The translations under genes were made by a program, and so were the position numbers. Positions 1 to 7,092 of a stretch of DNA of 12,392 bases are shown here, piece after piece (the stretch's first letter is position 1; each line of letters opens with the position of its first letter). The notes beneath the pieces were generated by a model that had not been told where the DNA came from, did not search any database, and worked only from the letters and a program-made list of their open reading frames with translations. Source of the DNA: JBDTVS01 sp040007095 (GTDB lineage Bacteria; Acidobacteriota; Vicinamibacteria; Vicinamibacterales; CAVVIG01); the NCBI GenBank assembly GCA_040007095.1, contig JBDTVS010000208.1:1-12392 (forward strand). Reading direction: 5' to 3'.

Positions 1-136
1 TGACAGCGAAGTGCCGCCTGAAGTCGTGCCTTTTCTGCCAGGCCGCGAGTGTTGGAAACACAAAGAACCCAACGCACACAAAGGCTGTCGTACCTGCGGG
101 CTGCGTTATCGACACGGCTCCAGAAATGCCTGCCGT

Positions 137-158
137 CCCAAAATGGCACCATTTTGGG
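137..158. promoter_or_regulatory. Perfect inverted repeat upstream of the LuxR gene, candidate operator
   Basis: Two perfect 10-base arms, CCCAAAATGG and CCATTTTGGG, are separated by CA. The arrangement suits a dimeric DNA-binding protein. It lies 20 bases before the GTG start of the regulator gene. A -10-like hexamer GATAAT (159-164) follows directly, so the palindrome would cover the -35/spacer region; no good -35 hexamer is seen. The short AT block inside a GC-rich background makes chance less likely. No T tract follows, so it is not an intrinsic terminator. The bound protein is unknown; autoregulation by the adjacent regulator is a guess. Confidence 0.5.
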
Positions 159-178
159 GATAATCTCAGGCGGTCATC

Positions 179-1882
179 GTGAAACCTGAACGCTCTCTCC
201 GCACGCTCGACTCGACGATCAGACCGATCGACGGCCTCGAGGCCGGCCGGGCCGCGCTTCGTCGCGGCGATTGGCAGGCCGCCCGGCGTTCATTCGAATT
301 GTCGCTACGGACCGGGGAACATCCCGAAGCGCTCGAGGGGCTCGGGCTCGCGGCCTGGTGGCTCGACCTGACCGATGTCGTCTTCGACGCCCGCGAACGC
401 GCGTATCGTCTCTACCGCGAGCGCGACGACAGCCAGGGAGCCGCGCGGATGGCCGTCTGGCTCGCCTGGGATACCGCCGCGTTCCGGGGCGAGCAGGCGA
501 TTGCGAACGGGTGGCTGCACCGGGCCGAGCGGATTTTGAAGGATCGGCCGGACTCTCCGGAACACGCCTGGCTCGCGCTGCGGCGCGGCATCTTTGCGCT
601 TCTCGATGACGGCGATCCGGAGGCAGCCAAGACATGTGCGTCGGAAGCCGTGCGCATCGGTCACTCGCTGGGGGCCGTGGACTACGAGATGGTCGGGCGC
701 GCGCTGCACGGCTTTGCGCGCGTCACGGCCGGCAGTGTAGCCGAAGGCCTTCAGGAGTTGGACGAAGTCAACGCCGCGGTCCTGGCCGGCGAAATCAGCG
801 ACCGCGTGCTGATTGGCCTCGCCTGCTGCTACCTGATTGCCGCCTGCGAGCGCATCCACGATTACGAACGCGCGGTCCAATGGTGCGATCGTCTCAAGGC
901 CTTCTGCGCGACGTGGGGATTGCGTCCGTTGTTTGCCGTGTGCCGCACCCAATACGCCTCGGTGTGCATGTGGCGGGGCGCCTGGGACGAAGCGGAACGC
1001 GAACTCTCCTCAGCCGCCGACGAGCTCGCCGCGTGCCGTCCGGCGATGACCGGGGAGGGGCTCGTGCGCCTCGGAGAATTGCGCCGGCGCCAGGGGAAGC
1101 TCGATGAAGCCCTGGCTCTGTTCGAGCGCTGCGGATCCCATCACCTCGCGTCGCTCGGGCGCGCCAGTGTGACATTCGATCGGGGTGATTTCAAAGCGGC
1201 TGCGGATCTCGCCGAGCGGCACCTCCGGCGTCTCCCCGCTCAGAACCGGACCGAGCGCGCGGCCGCGCTGGAGCTCATGGTCCGCGCGTGCCTGGAGCAA
1301 GGCCGCAGCGAAGAAGCCACCCAGGCGGTGGCCGAACTCCACAGCGTCGCGAACGACGCGGGGACCGGCCCGCTGCGGGCGCTGGCCAGCCTTGCGGCCG
1401 GGCTCGTGTTGGCTCGAGCGGGCGATCAGAATGCTGCCAGAACGCATCTGGAAGATGCGGTGGACCTGTTCAAGGAGAGCGGCGCGCCTTTCGAGACCGC
1501 ACGCGCGCGCCTCGAGCTCTCTCGCGTGATGGGAACGCTCGGGCGTCATTCAGCCGCGGTCGACGAGGCGCAGCGTGCGATCGCGGAACTGACCGTGCTC
1601 GGCGCCAGCTTGGAGGTCGCGCGCGCGCGCACCGTGCTCGATGCGCTCGCGCCCGGCCCGGCCGCTCCGGTATCCGGCCCCGCTGACAGAAAGGGCCTGA
1701 CGGCCCGGGAAGTCGAGATACTTCGGCTGATTTCAACCGGCCTCAACAATCAGGCGATCGGGGGGCGGCTTTTCATCAGCGAGCACACCGTCCACCGGCA
1801 CGTCGCCAATCTGCTCACAAAGCTCAATGTGTCGTCCCGGTCCGCGGCCGTCGCCCAGGCGGGCCGCCTCGGGCTGCTGTGA
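179..1882 (+). CDS. LuxR-family transcriptional regulator with TPR-like sensor region
   Basis: This 567-residue protein has a C-terminal LuxR/GerE-type helix-turn-helix at about residues 505-567 (LTAREVEILRLISTG followed by NNQAIGGRLFISEHTVHRH), the four-helix DNA-binding domain of NarL/LuxR regulators. The preceding ~480 residues are alanine-, leucine- and arginine-rich helical repeats of tetratricopeptide type, for example EAGRAALRRGDWQAARRSF near residue 21. It has neither a response-regulator receiver domain nor the Walker ATPase of MalT/LAL regulators. TPR-LuxR proteins of this build are common in Acidobacteria and Actinobacteria, and their ligands or partners are mostly unknown. The GTG start is chosen because it opens the frame and has an AGGCGG-like ribosome site five bases upstream (168-173). 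The gene probably forms its own transcript, with a palindrome before it and a hairpin with T tract after it. Regulation of the downstream cupin or the deacetylase pair is possible but not shown. Confidence 0.88.
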   Translation: MKPERSLRTLDSTIRPIDGLEAGRAALRRGDWQAARRSFELSLRTGEHPEALEGLGLAAWWLDLTDVVFDARERAYRLYRERDDSQGAARMAVWLAWDTAAFRGEQAIANGWLHRAERILKDRPDSPEHAWLALRRGIFALLDDGDPEAAKTCASEAVRIGHSLGAVDYEMVGRALHGFARVTAGSVAEGLQELDEVNAAVLAGEISDRVLIGLACCYLIAACERIHDYERAVQWCDRLKAFCATWGLRPLFAVCRTQYASVCMWRGAWDEAERELSSAADELAACRPAMTGEGLVRLGELRRRQGKLDEALALFERCGSHHLASLGRASVTFDRGDFKAAADLAERHLRRLPAQNRTERAAALELMVRACLEQGRSEEATQAVAELHSVANDAGTGPLRALASLAAGLVLARAGDQNAARTHLEDAVDLFKESGAPFETARARLELSRVMGTLGRHSAAVDEAQRAIAELTVLGASLEVARARTVLDALAPGPAAPVSGPADRKGLTAREVEILRLISTGLNNQAIGGRLFISEHTVHRHVANLLTKLNVSSRSAAVAQAGRLGLL

Positions 1883-1971
1883 GAACCAAGAGCCATTCCA
1901 ATCTTTGCGACGCTTCACGGACGAACGACTGCACGCGGTTGGAAAACGTCATTGGGTTCCTCCGCCCCCGG

Positions 1972-1992
1972 ATGGCCCGTCCGGGCCATTTT
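1972..1992 (+). terminator. Candidate intrinsic terminator after the LuxR gene
   Basis: A perfect 7-bp stem, ATGGCCC pairing with GGGCCAT, has a GTCC tetraloop. It is followed directly by a short T tract (TTTT at 1989-1992, overlapping the last stem base). It lies about 90 bases after the LuxR stop and about 105 bases before the cupin start, so it fits the end of the regulator transcript. The short T tract makes it moderate rather than strong. The remainder of 1883-2097 shows no gene. Confidence 0.5.
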
Positions 1993-2097
1993 CATCGTGG
2001 CCCGAAAAATGACCCGAACCGGTGAAGCCGGCCTTCGATCGGCTTGCTAGATTTCTCCAGTCAACGATTCACAAACGTTCAACTGGAAGGAGACAGC

Positions 2098-2598
2098 ATG
2101 AAGACGATTCGAATCGCCGCTACGTTGTTTGGCAGTGTTGCCGCCGCGCTGCTGTTCGCGCGACTCATCACCCCGATCGCCGCGGAATCGCCGGCCCATG
2201 TCATGGAGAATCTCAACGCGGCGAAATGGGGGCCCGCGCCGCCGATACTGCCGCCCGGCGCCCAGATTGCCGTGCTTGCGGGGGATCCGACCAGGGCGGT
2301 TCCGTACACGGTCCGTCTGAAGTTCCCGGCGGGCTACGCGATTCCGGCCCACTCCCACCCGACCGACGAGCACGTGGCGGTGGTTTCGGGCGAGCTCTTC
2401 ATGGGAATGGGCACCAAGCTGGACCGGACGGCGGGCAGGGCCCTTGGCGCGGGCGGGTTCGCATTGATGCCCGCGCACGCGAATCACTTCGCCTACACCT
2501 ACGGCGAAACGACCATCGTGCTGTACGGCCAGGGACCGGTCGAGTTCAAGTACGTCAACCCGGCGGACGATCCCGCCGCGAAAACAACCCATCATTAG
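2098..2598 (+). CDS. Exported single-domain cupin protein
   Basis: This small (166-residue) cupin has an N-terminal signal sequence: MKTIR, then a hydrophobic stretch to about residue 28, with probable cleavage near IAA/ES. The first cupin motif G(X)5HXH(X)3E(X)6G is exact, with H85, H87 and E91. The second motif is looser but supplies H130 in the run MPAHANH. These residues form the usual 3-His/1-Glu metal site of the double-stranded beta-helix. It is therefore likely a periplasmic metal-binding cupin; whether it is an enzyme (dioxygenase, isomerase) or a binding protein cannot be told. The start is secure: AAGGAG (2087-2092) lies five bases before the ATG. A longer in-frame opening at 2044 has no ribosome site and would spoil the signal peptide. 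It stands between a terminator candidate and an intergenic inverted repeat, so it may be a single-gene transcript. Confidence 0.85.
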   Translation: MKTIRIAATLFGSVAAALLFARLITPIAAESPAHVMENLNAAKWGPAPPILPPGAQIAVLAGDPTRAVPYTVRLKFPAGYAIPAHSHPTDEHVAVVSGELFMGMGTKLDRTAGRALGAGGFALMPAHANHFAYTYGETTIVLYGQGPVEFKYVNPADDPAAKTTHH

Positions 2599-2634
2599 AG
2601 CGATTCATTGGAGCAGGCTGCGGAATCAGACAAT

Positions 2635-2705
2635 GAACCACAAAGGTCGCAAAGATCACGAAGAAGACCGGGAGATTCTTTGTGTTCTTTGTGTCTTGGT
2701 GGTTC
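2635..2705. repeat. Long imperfect intergenic inverted repeat (ACCACAAAG type)
   Basis: The left arm (2635-2665, beginning GAACCACAAAGG) is complementary to the right arm (2676-2705, ending TTGGTGGTTC) at 26 of 31 aligned positions with one single-base gap, around a 10-base loop. Each arm carries an internal short period of CACAAAG/CACGAAG-like units. Hairpins of this kind, with alternating ACAAAG units, are to my knowledge recurrent intergenic elements in Acidobacteria, Planctomycetes and related genomes, where they produce spurious open frames reading like NHKGHKEH and VLCVLVV. Here it lies between the cupin and the deacetylase. It could be a mobile palindromic unit or an mRNA stability/termination structure. 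There is no T tract. Confidence 0.75.
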
Positions 2706-2780
2706 CGGATTTCAATTCCGCAAAGCGTTATAAGTCGAGCGCATCACGCCGCGTCTCGCGTCTTCACCAAGAGGTCGATT

Positions 2781-3599
2781 GTGGTACTTGCATCGGAACT
2801 CCGCCTCATGTGCGTGCTCGCACATCCCGACGACGAATCTCTGGGAACGGGTGGCGCGCTGGCCAAATGCGCTGCAGAGGGTGTGGCGACCTATCTGGTG
2901 ACGGCGACGCGCGGCGAGCGAGGCCGGTTTCTGGACGGCAAGGAATCGCCGGGACCGCAGGTCGTCGGCCAGGTACGTGAGGCCGAGCTACTGGCGGCCG
3001 CGAAGGAGCTGGGCCTCAGAGACGTCAGGTTTCTCGACTATCCGGACGGCGCGCTCGATACCGTCGACACGGCCGAGGCGATCGAAAAAATTGCCGGTCA
3101 CCTTCGCCGCGTCAAACCTCACGTCGTCGTCACCTTTGGCCCCGACGGCGCGTACGGCCATCCCGATCACATCGCCATCAGCCAGCTGACCACGAGCGCG
3201 ATCGTCTGCGCGGCGGATCCGTTGTTCGAACCAGACCGGGGGATCGGCGAGCCGCATCGGGTGGCAAAGCTGTACTACATCGCCTGGAGTCAGAAGCGCT
3301 GGACCGCATACCAGGCGGCGCTGCGCAAGCTGGTGTTCAAGGTGGACGGCGAGGAGCGTCAGGCGGTGCCGTGGCCCGACTGGGCGATTACCACGGTGAT
3401 CGACACGAGCAACGTCTGGCCGTCGGTGTGGCGCGCGGTGTCGTGCCACCAGACCCAGATGACGATCTACGCGAAGCTCGCGGAGCTGTCAGACGAGCAC
3501 CAGCGCTCGTTATGGGGCGCTCAGGAGTTCTACCGCGCCTTCAGCAGCGTCAACGGTGGCCGGACCCGGGAATCGGATCTATTCGAAGGATTGCGATGA
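2781..3599 (+). CDS. PIG-L / LmbE family zinc-dependent deacetylase
   Basis: The family hydrolyses N-acetyl groups from amino sugars and related compounds (GlcNAc-PI de-N-acetylase, MshB, BshB). The hallmark AHPDDE motif is at residues 14-19, supplying the catalytic Asp and metal ligands; the second metal motif HPDH is at 127-130 inside GPDGAYGHPDH. The 272-residue length is usual. Cytoplasmic: no signal peptide. I chose the GTG at 2781 because AAGAGGT (2769-2775) lies five bases upstream. The ATG at 2808 is an alternative, but it leaves only four residues before the AHPDDE strand. The frame stays open upstream to about 2682, but that part reads through the inverted repeat and is not real coding. 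The stop overlaps the next gene's start (ATGA, 3596-3599), indicating translational coupling with the PLP decarboxylase. The substrate is unknown; BshB/MshB-type roles need partner genes not seen here. Confidence 0.9.
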   Translation: MVLASELRLMCVLAHPDDESLGTGGALAKCAAEGVATYLVTATRGERGRFLDGKESPGPQVVGQVREAELLAAAKELGLRDVRFLDYPDGALDTVDTAEAIEKIAGHLRRVKPHVVVTFGPDGAYGHPDHIAISQLTTSAIVCAADPLFEPDRGIGEPHRVAKLYYIAWSQKRWTAYQAALRKLVFKVDGEERQAVPWPDWAITTVIDTSNVWPSVWRAVSCHQTQMTIYAKLAELSDEHQRSLWGAQEFYRAFSSVNGGRTRESDLFEGLR

Positions 3600-5113
3600 A
3601 CACTGTGGCTGCGCTCGAAGCCCTCAGACGACGGAACGCGCCGCTCGAGATGGGCCCCGGCGAGTTTCGAGAGATCGGACATCGTCTCGTCGACGAGATC
3701 GCCGATCGACTGTCGAAGTTGCCGGACGGTCCGGTCACGACCTGCGAATTGCCAGCGGACGTTCGCCGCGCGCTTGGCGCAGATCAGCCGATTCCGTCTG
3801 GCGGTTCAGATGCCGGCCGGTTGGTGAGTGAGGCTACCGGACTGCTGTTCGACCACGCGCTCTTCAACGCCCATCCGAGTTTTTTCGGCTACATCACCTC
3901 GAGCCCCGCGCCGATCGGGATGCTCGGCGATTTCCTGGCATCCGCCGTCAATCAGAATGTGGGCGCATGGAAATTATCGCCGCTGGCCACCGAGATCGAA
4001 GGCCAGGCCGTGCGCTGGATTGCCGAGCTGATCGGATTTCCCACCGACTGCGGCGGACTGCTCGTCAGCGGCGGCAACATGGCGAACTTCGTCTGCTTCG
4101 TGGCCGCTCGAGCCGCCAAGGCCCCGAACGTACGAACGCAGGGGCTGACGCGCGGCGGCCCCCGCTTGCTGGCCTACGCATCGACGCAAACCCACACGTG
4201 GATACAAAAAGCCGCCGATCTGTTCGGCCTCGGGACCGATGCCATCCGCTGGATTGCGGTCGACGATGAGCAGCGCATGGATACCGCCGCTCTCCGCCGG
4301 CAGATCGAAGAGGACCTCAGGCTCGGTCATCAGCCGTTTCTCGTCGTCGCCACCGCGGGCTCGGTGAGCACGGGCGCCGTCGATCCGCTGTCAGAAATCG
4401 CCGCGATTTGCCGGGAGCACGAGTTGTGGTTCCACGTGGATGGAGCGTATGGTGCGGTGGCGGCCCAGGTCCCCGGATCGCCGGCGAGCCTGCTCGCAGT
4501 GAGCGACGCCGATTCAGTCGCCGTCGATCCCCACAAATGGCTCTACGCGCCGCTCGAGGCCGGCTGCGCACTGGTGCGCGATGCCGCCAGGCTGCGCAAT
4601 GCCTTTTCCTATCACCCGGCCTACTACCACTTCGACGATGAGGTCGTGAACTATTTCGACTACGGCCCGCAGAATTCGCGAGGCTTCCGGGCGTTGAAAG
4701 TGTGGCTCGCGCTCCGCCAGGTAGGCCGCGATGGATATCTGAGGATGATCGGGGACGACATGCTGCTCTCGAGGCATCTCCATCAACTCCTCTCACGCCA
4801 TCCGGAATTCGAGGCGGCGACCCAGAGCCTCAGCATCACGACGTTTCGATATGTCCCGCTCGATCTCAGGCCGGAGATCGGCTCGGAGGAGGCCGAACGT
4901 TACATCAACCGGTTGAATGAGAACCTGCTCACGACTGTGGAGAGAAGCGGCGAGGCGTTTCTGTCGAACGCGCATCTTGGCGGCAAATTCCTACTGAGGG
5001 CCTGCATCGTGAATTTCCACACGTCCCTGGAAGACGTCGAAGCCCTGCTTCCGCTCTTGTCCAGGCTGGGACAGGAGGCCGATCGGGCGCTCAGACAGGA
5101 ATCTGCGGTGTAG
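3596..5113 (+). CDS. Group II pyridoxal-phosphate-dependent decarboxylase
   Basis: This 505-residue member of the aromatic-L-amino-acid / glutamate decarboxylase group (PLP fold type I) has the cofactor lysine K314 in VDPHKWLY. The aspartate that contacts the pyridine nitrogen is D282 in HVDGAYG, with H280 nearby. Further typical blocks are FNAHPSFFGYITSSP near residue 90, GGNMANF, VATAGSVSTGAVDP, and NSRGFRALKVWLALR towards the C-terminus. The family decarboxylates L-amino acids to amines. This subgroup (DGAYGA with DPHKWLY) is often annotated only as a generic decarboxylase, so no substrate is claimed. The start at 3596 is supported by GAAGGA (3585-3590) five bases upstream and by the ATGA overlap with the deacetylase. 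The open frame extending upstream to 3371 overlaps that gene and is rejected. The gene ends eight bases before a tRNA fragment that marks the edge of a mobile island. Confidence 0.9.
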   Translation: MNTVAALEALRRRNAPLEMGPGEFREIGHRLVDEIADRLSKLPDGPVTTCELPADVRRALGADQPIPSGGSDAGRLVSEATGLLFDHALFNAHPSFFGYITSSPAPIGMLGDFLASAVNQNVGAWKLSPLATEIEGQAVRWIAELIGFPTDCGGLLVSGGNMANFVCFVAARAAKAPNVRTQGLTRGGPRLLAYASTQTHTWIQKAADLFGLGTDAIRWIAVDDEQRMDTAALRRQIEEDLRLGHQPFLVVATAGSVSTGAVDPLSEIAAICREHELWFHVDGAYGAVAAQVPGSPASLLAVSDADSVAVDPHKWLYAPLEAGCALVRDAARLRNAFSYHPAYYHFDDEVVNYFDYGPQNSRGFRALKVWLALRQVGRDGYLRMIGDDMLLSRHLHQLLSRHPEFEAATQSLSITTFRYVPLDLRPEIGSEEAERYINRLNENLLTTVERSGEAFLSNAHLGGKFLLRACIVNFHTSLEDVEALLPLLSRLGQEADRALRQESAV

Positions 5114-5120
5114 GTTGCCA

Positions 5121-5167
<47 letters not shown>

Positions 5168-5364
5168 ACTACAGCACACCAGGCATTGGAGATAGCAGAG
5201 CCACGATCTGCCGTCTCCAACATGTCTCCAAAATTTTCCCGCCCCGACTCCTCTTTCGGATCAGATTCCGTTCGTCCGTAGCGTCCGGCTGCCGGACCTT
5301 GGTGATCCAACAACCTGATCGCGCCTTCGAGCGCCGCGGGACTGAGGTGCACATACCGCTGCGT
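5168..5364 (-). pseudogene. C-terminal remnant of a tyrosine recombinase (phage/island integrase)
   Basis: On the minus strand from 5364 downwards the frame reads TQRYVHLSP, then AALEGAIRLLD. This is the characteristic end of tyrosine recombinases and includes the catalytic tyrosine (in RYVHLSP). A poorly conserved tail continues through about 5180. Everything upstream of it (the rest of the catalytic domain with R-H-R residues, and the core-binding domain) is missing and replaced by transposase sequence. The reading direction, with the C-terminus pointing at the tRNA fragment, fits the normal gene-att arrangement of integrative elements. The frame has no stop before the tRNA fragment and runs on antisense through it, so the true end is unclear. 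The gene is dead. Confidence 0.72.
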
Positions 5365-5557
5365 CCAGTGTCCGGCGCTTTGTCCGCCAGTTGCGCGGCT
5401 CGATCCCTGCCGAGGCGCGCATCGTCATCGCGACGGGTGTCGGGGAGGAATCAGACGTCGATTACGGCGACAGATGGTCCGCCACCCACAGACCGGGAAG
5501 TTTCGCCACACCCGTCTGTTTGTCCTCACCCTCGGCTACTCGCGCAAAGCGGTCTGA
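5361..5557 (+). pseudogene. istA: Internal fragment of an IS21-family transposase (IstA-like), frameshifted
   Basis: From about 5364 the plus strand reads SVRRFVRQLRGS, then PAEARIVIATGVGEESDVDYGD, matching the stretch leading into the DDE integrase core of IS21 IstA proteins (typical form: GEEAQVDYG). At about 5471 the frame shifts and continues as MVRHPQTGKFRHTRLFVL, then TLGYSRKAV, followed by TGA at 5555-5557. IstA proteins are about 400-500 residues, so only ~65 residues of the centre survive: the N-terminal HTH and most of the catalytic core are gone, and no istB is present. Both edges are abrupt, abutting the integrase remnant at about 5364 and a small minus-strand reading frame at about 5555. 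This suggests deletion between nested insertions. Recognition is from memory of the family's sequence pattern. Confidence 0.68.
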
Positions 5558-5697
5558 GCCTCGGGCGCGAATGTCGAGACTGCCTTGGGTCGTCCCGGCT
5601 TGCGGCGTGATGGCGCTGTGCCGCCAAGCTCAGGGAACGCTGCTCGGATGCTAGCGATCTCAGATTGGATCTCGGTCGGGCGTGCGGTCGCGCCCAT
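5536..5697 (-). pseudogene. N-terminal remnant of a small basic protein of unknown function
   Basis: The minus-strand frame starts at ATG 5697 and reads MGATARPTEIQSEIASIRAA, then FPEL, then a basic proline-rich part SRRKPGRPK and STFAPEAQTAL, ending at TAG 5536-5538. The composition (a helical start, then an AT-hook-like GRPK) resembles small basic proteins of Acidobacteria that end in helical lysine/arginine-rich tails, but here the tail is missing. Its last codons already overlap the transposase fragment, so it was probably truncated there. No good ribosome site precedes the ATG. It may be non-coding by now. Function unknown. Confidence 0.3.
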
Positions 5698-5777
5698 GCG
5701 GGCGCAGTCGTGGATTGTGTGGGGCCGGAGTGGAATGATAGCGCAGGATTCATAATGCTTTTTGCCGGATAAACGTG

Positions 5778-6452
5778 ATGCCGAAAACCAAAATTCGCAC
5801 ACTGGACGATTTCACGACTGCGCTTAAAACGCTGTGCTTCGATCTCGGGAGGGCTGCCGATCACTATGCTCTGTTCGGTAAGCTGCTTGAGGCGAGGGAC
5901 GGCGCATTCACGAAAGCGTTGAGCCAATCGCAGACATTCTGGTCGATGACCTACGGCGCGCACTTCGAGACGGCGGTGTTCCGGCTTTGCCGCGCGTACG
6001 ACCAGGACCTTGAGGTGCTTGCGCTGAGCGCGTTCCTCGAAACAATCAAAGCGCAGCCATCGTTCCTACTGTCGTCGCAAATGTTGCAGACTTGTGACCA
6101 AACGCAACTGGCTGCTGATTTGGAATGGGTGAGCGCGGATAAGAATCCGGTAGTAAAAAATCTGATGATGTGGCGCCACAAAGTCTATGCACATCGGGAT
6201 GTTCGAAAAACGGTCAGCGGCGATATCGCGGCGCAGTACCCCATTAGCCATACCGACATGTCGAACTTGTTAGAGAACGGCTTCGACATTGTGAATCGCT
6301 ACAACGGGGTATTCTTCGGTGGTTGTTTTGCGCGTGAAGTGCACGGACTCGAAGATTATGAAAACGTGCTTCGGACGTTGCAGGACAGCGTTGAGGCGAT
6401 TGAGGCACAGTTCGCAGCACAGATGGAACAACTGAAACGAGAAATGGAATGA
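5778..6452 (+). CDS. AbiU2-like HEPN-domain protein, putative defence/toxin RNase
   Basis: This 224-residue, mostly helical protein resembles the HEPN_AbiU2 family (relatives of the lactococcal abortive-infection protein AbiU2). The signature is WRHKVYAHRD: R133 and H139 form the R(X)4-6H motif that defines catalytically competent HEPN ribonucleases, and the AHRD ending is typical of AbiU2 proteins. An N-terminal helix carries FDLGRAADHYALF, and FWSMTYGAHFETAVFRLCRAYD follows near residue 54. The C-terminus is a charged helix. GTG 5775 directly precedes ATG 5778; I chose the ATG. Only a weak GGAT lies upstream, and a CATAAT hexamer (5751-5756) could be a -10. Base composition is visibly lower in GC than the flanking chromosomal genes (AAA, TAT and GTA codons; a run of six A), as expected for transferred DNA. 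No cognate antitoxin gene adjoins it. Activity against phage is inference. Confidence 0.75.
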   Translation: MPKTKIRTLDDFTTALKTLCFDLGRAADHYALFGKLLEARDGAFTKALSQSQTFWSMTYGAHFETAVFRLCRAYDQDLEVLALSAFLETIKAQPSFLLSSQMLQTCDQTQLAADLEWVSADKNPVVKNLMMWRHKVYAHRDVRKTVSGDIAAQYPISHTDMSNLLENGFDIVNRYNGVFFGGCFAREVHGLEDYENVLRTLQDSVEAIEAQFAAQMEQLKREME

Positions 6453-6774
6453 AGCTGTGCACCCGGTGGTGCCCCCCGATCATCTCGACAACTGGCGCGG
6501 TGTGCATTCCGGGAATCCCTCGCGGCGGCCGTCGTCGGCGTCGATGGCATTCAAGGGTTCGGTCCGGAAGGACTGTGGCAGGATGGGCGTGCCGGGGGCG
6601 GGTCCGATAGGTCGACTTCGGTTAACCGTCGCAACGGGTCACGCCGCCGAGAGGCCGCCGGTTTCGGCGATCTCCGAACCTGCTGACTGGTGACGGCGCG
6701 GTCGGGCTCGCTCCCGGCGTCACGGCTCCGACTGACGGTTGGCTCCGGGCATCGAATGCGGCTACGCTGTTCAC
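6453..6774. other. Gap between the AbiU2-like gene and the mntA-hepT pair, no convincing gene
   Basis: No reading frame here has a ribosome site or a recognisable protein; an open plus frame at 6457-6693 reads as arginine/proline-rich noise. The 10-bp palindrome CGGTTAACCG lies at 6619-6628. Near the right edge TTGGCT (6739-6744) and TACGCT (6763-6768), 18 bases apart, could be a weak promoter for mntA, giving a nearly leaderless message. It may be decayed island sequence. Confidence 0.4.
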
Positions 6775-7092
6775 GTGCAGTCCCCAGTGCTCGACCGCGC
6801 CGAAGTCGTCGCGCGTCTTGTCGCCCACGAGGACGAGATCCGCGCCCTCGGCGTCATCCGCCTCGCATTGTTCGGCTCAGTCTTGCACGGGCAGACGCAC
6901 GCCGACAGCGATGTCGACGTCTTGGTCCAGTTCGCCGCAGGCGCCAAGACCTACGACCGCTTCTTCGCGTTGTCCGAGCTGCTCGAACGCTGCCTGGGCC
7001 GCCGGGTCGAGTTGGTCACCACCGAGGCTCTCTCGCCGTTCATCGGTCCGCGCATTCTGGCGGAAGCCGAAGATGTCCTTCGAGTCGCGTGA
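6775..7092 (+). CDS. mntA: MntA-type minimal nucleotidyltransferase, antitoxin of a HepT-MntA pair
   Basis: This is a 105-residue minimal nucleotidyltransferase of the DNA polymerase beta superfamily. The active-site signature is complete: LFGSVLHG at residues 32-39 (G34, S35), then SDVDVLV with metal-binding D46 and D48, and E79 in RRVELV as the probable third carboxylate. In characterised pairs MntA transfers AMP to a tyrosine of the HEPN toxin HepT and so neutralises it. The start is uncertain: GTG 6775 gives the usual N-terminus (DRAEVVARLVAHEDEIRALG); GTG 6787 and TTG 6739 are in frame; none has a clear ribosome site. The 3' end overlaps the next gene by 20 bases, the normal tight coupling of toxin-antitoxin genes. 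GC content is high, unlike the AbiU2-like gene, so the two modules may have arrived separately. Confidence 0.85.
   Translation: MQSPVLDRAEVVARLVAHEDEIRALGVIRLALFGSVLHGQTHADSDVDVLVQFAAGAKTYDRFFALSELLERCLGRRVELVTTEALSPFIGPRILAEAEDVLRVA

Noticed and set aside
55..85. ACACAAAG units near the left edge as another copy of the intergenic inverted repeat
   Set aside because: Two ACACAAAG-like units occur but no complementary second arm is present in the visible sequence.
305..952. Minus-strand open frame within the LuxR gene
   Set aside because: It is antisense to a strongly supported regulator, with shadow-like composition and no ribosome site.
2682..2780. Upstream in-frame extension of the PIG-L deacetylase
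   Set aside because: It reads through the right arm of the inverted repeat and has no ribosome site; GTG 2781 has AAGAGGT at correct spacing.
3371..3595. Upstream in-frame extension of the PLP decarboxylase
   Set aside because: It lies wholly within the deacetylase gene in another frame; GAAGGA and the ATGA overlap define the start at 3596.
5080..5120. Possible 5' half of the tRNA-Asp hidden in the end of the decarboxylase gene
   Set aside because: The preceding bases do not pair with the 3' anticodon strand GCCGG, and no TGGGTCG acceptor strand is found; slight D-arm resemblance (GGTGTAG) is likely chance.
6619..6628. Palindrome CGGTTAACCG as an operator for mntA
   Set aside because: It is about 155 bases from the mntA start with no promoter next to it; a single 10-base palindrome is not enough evidence.
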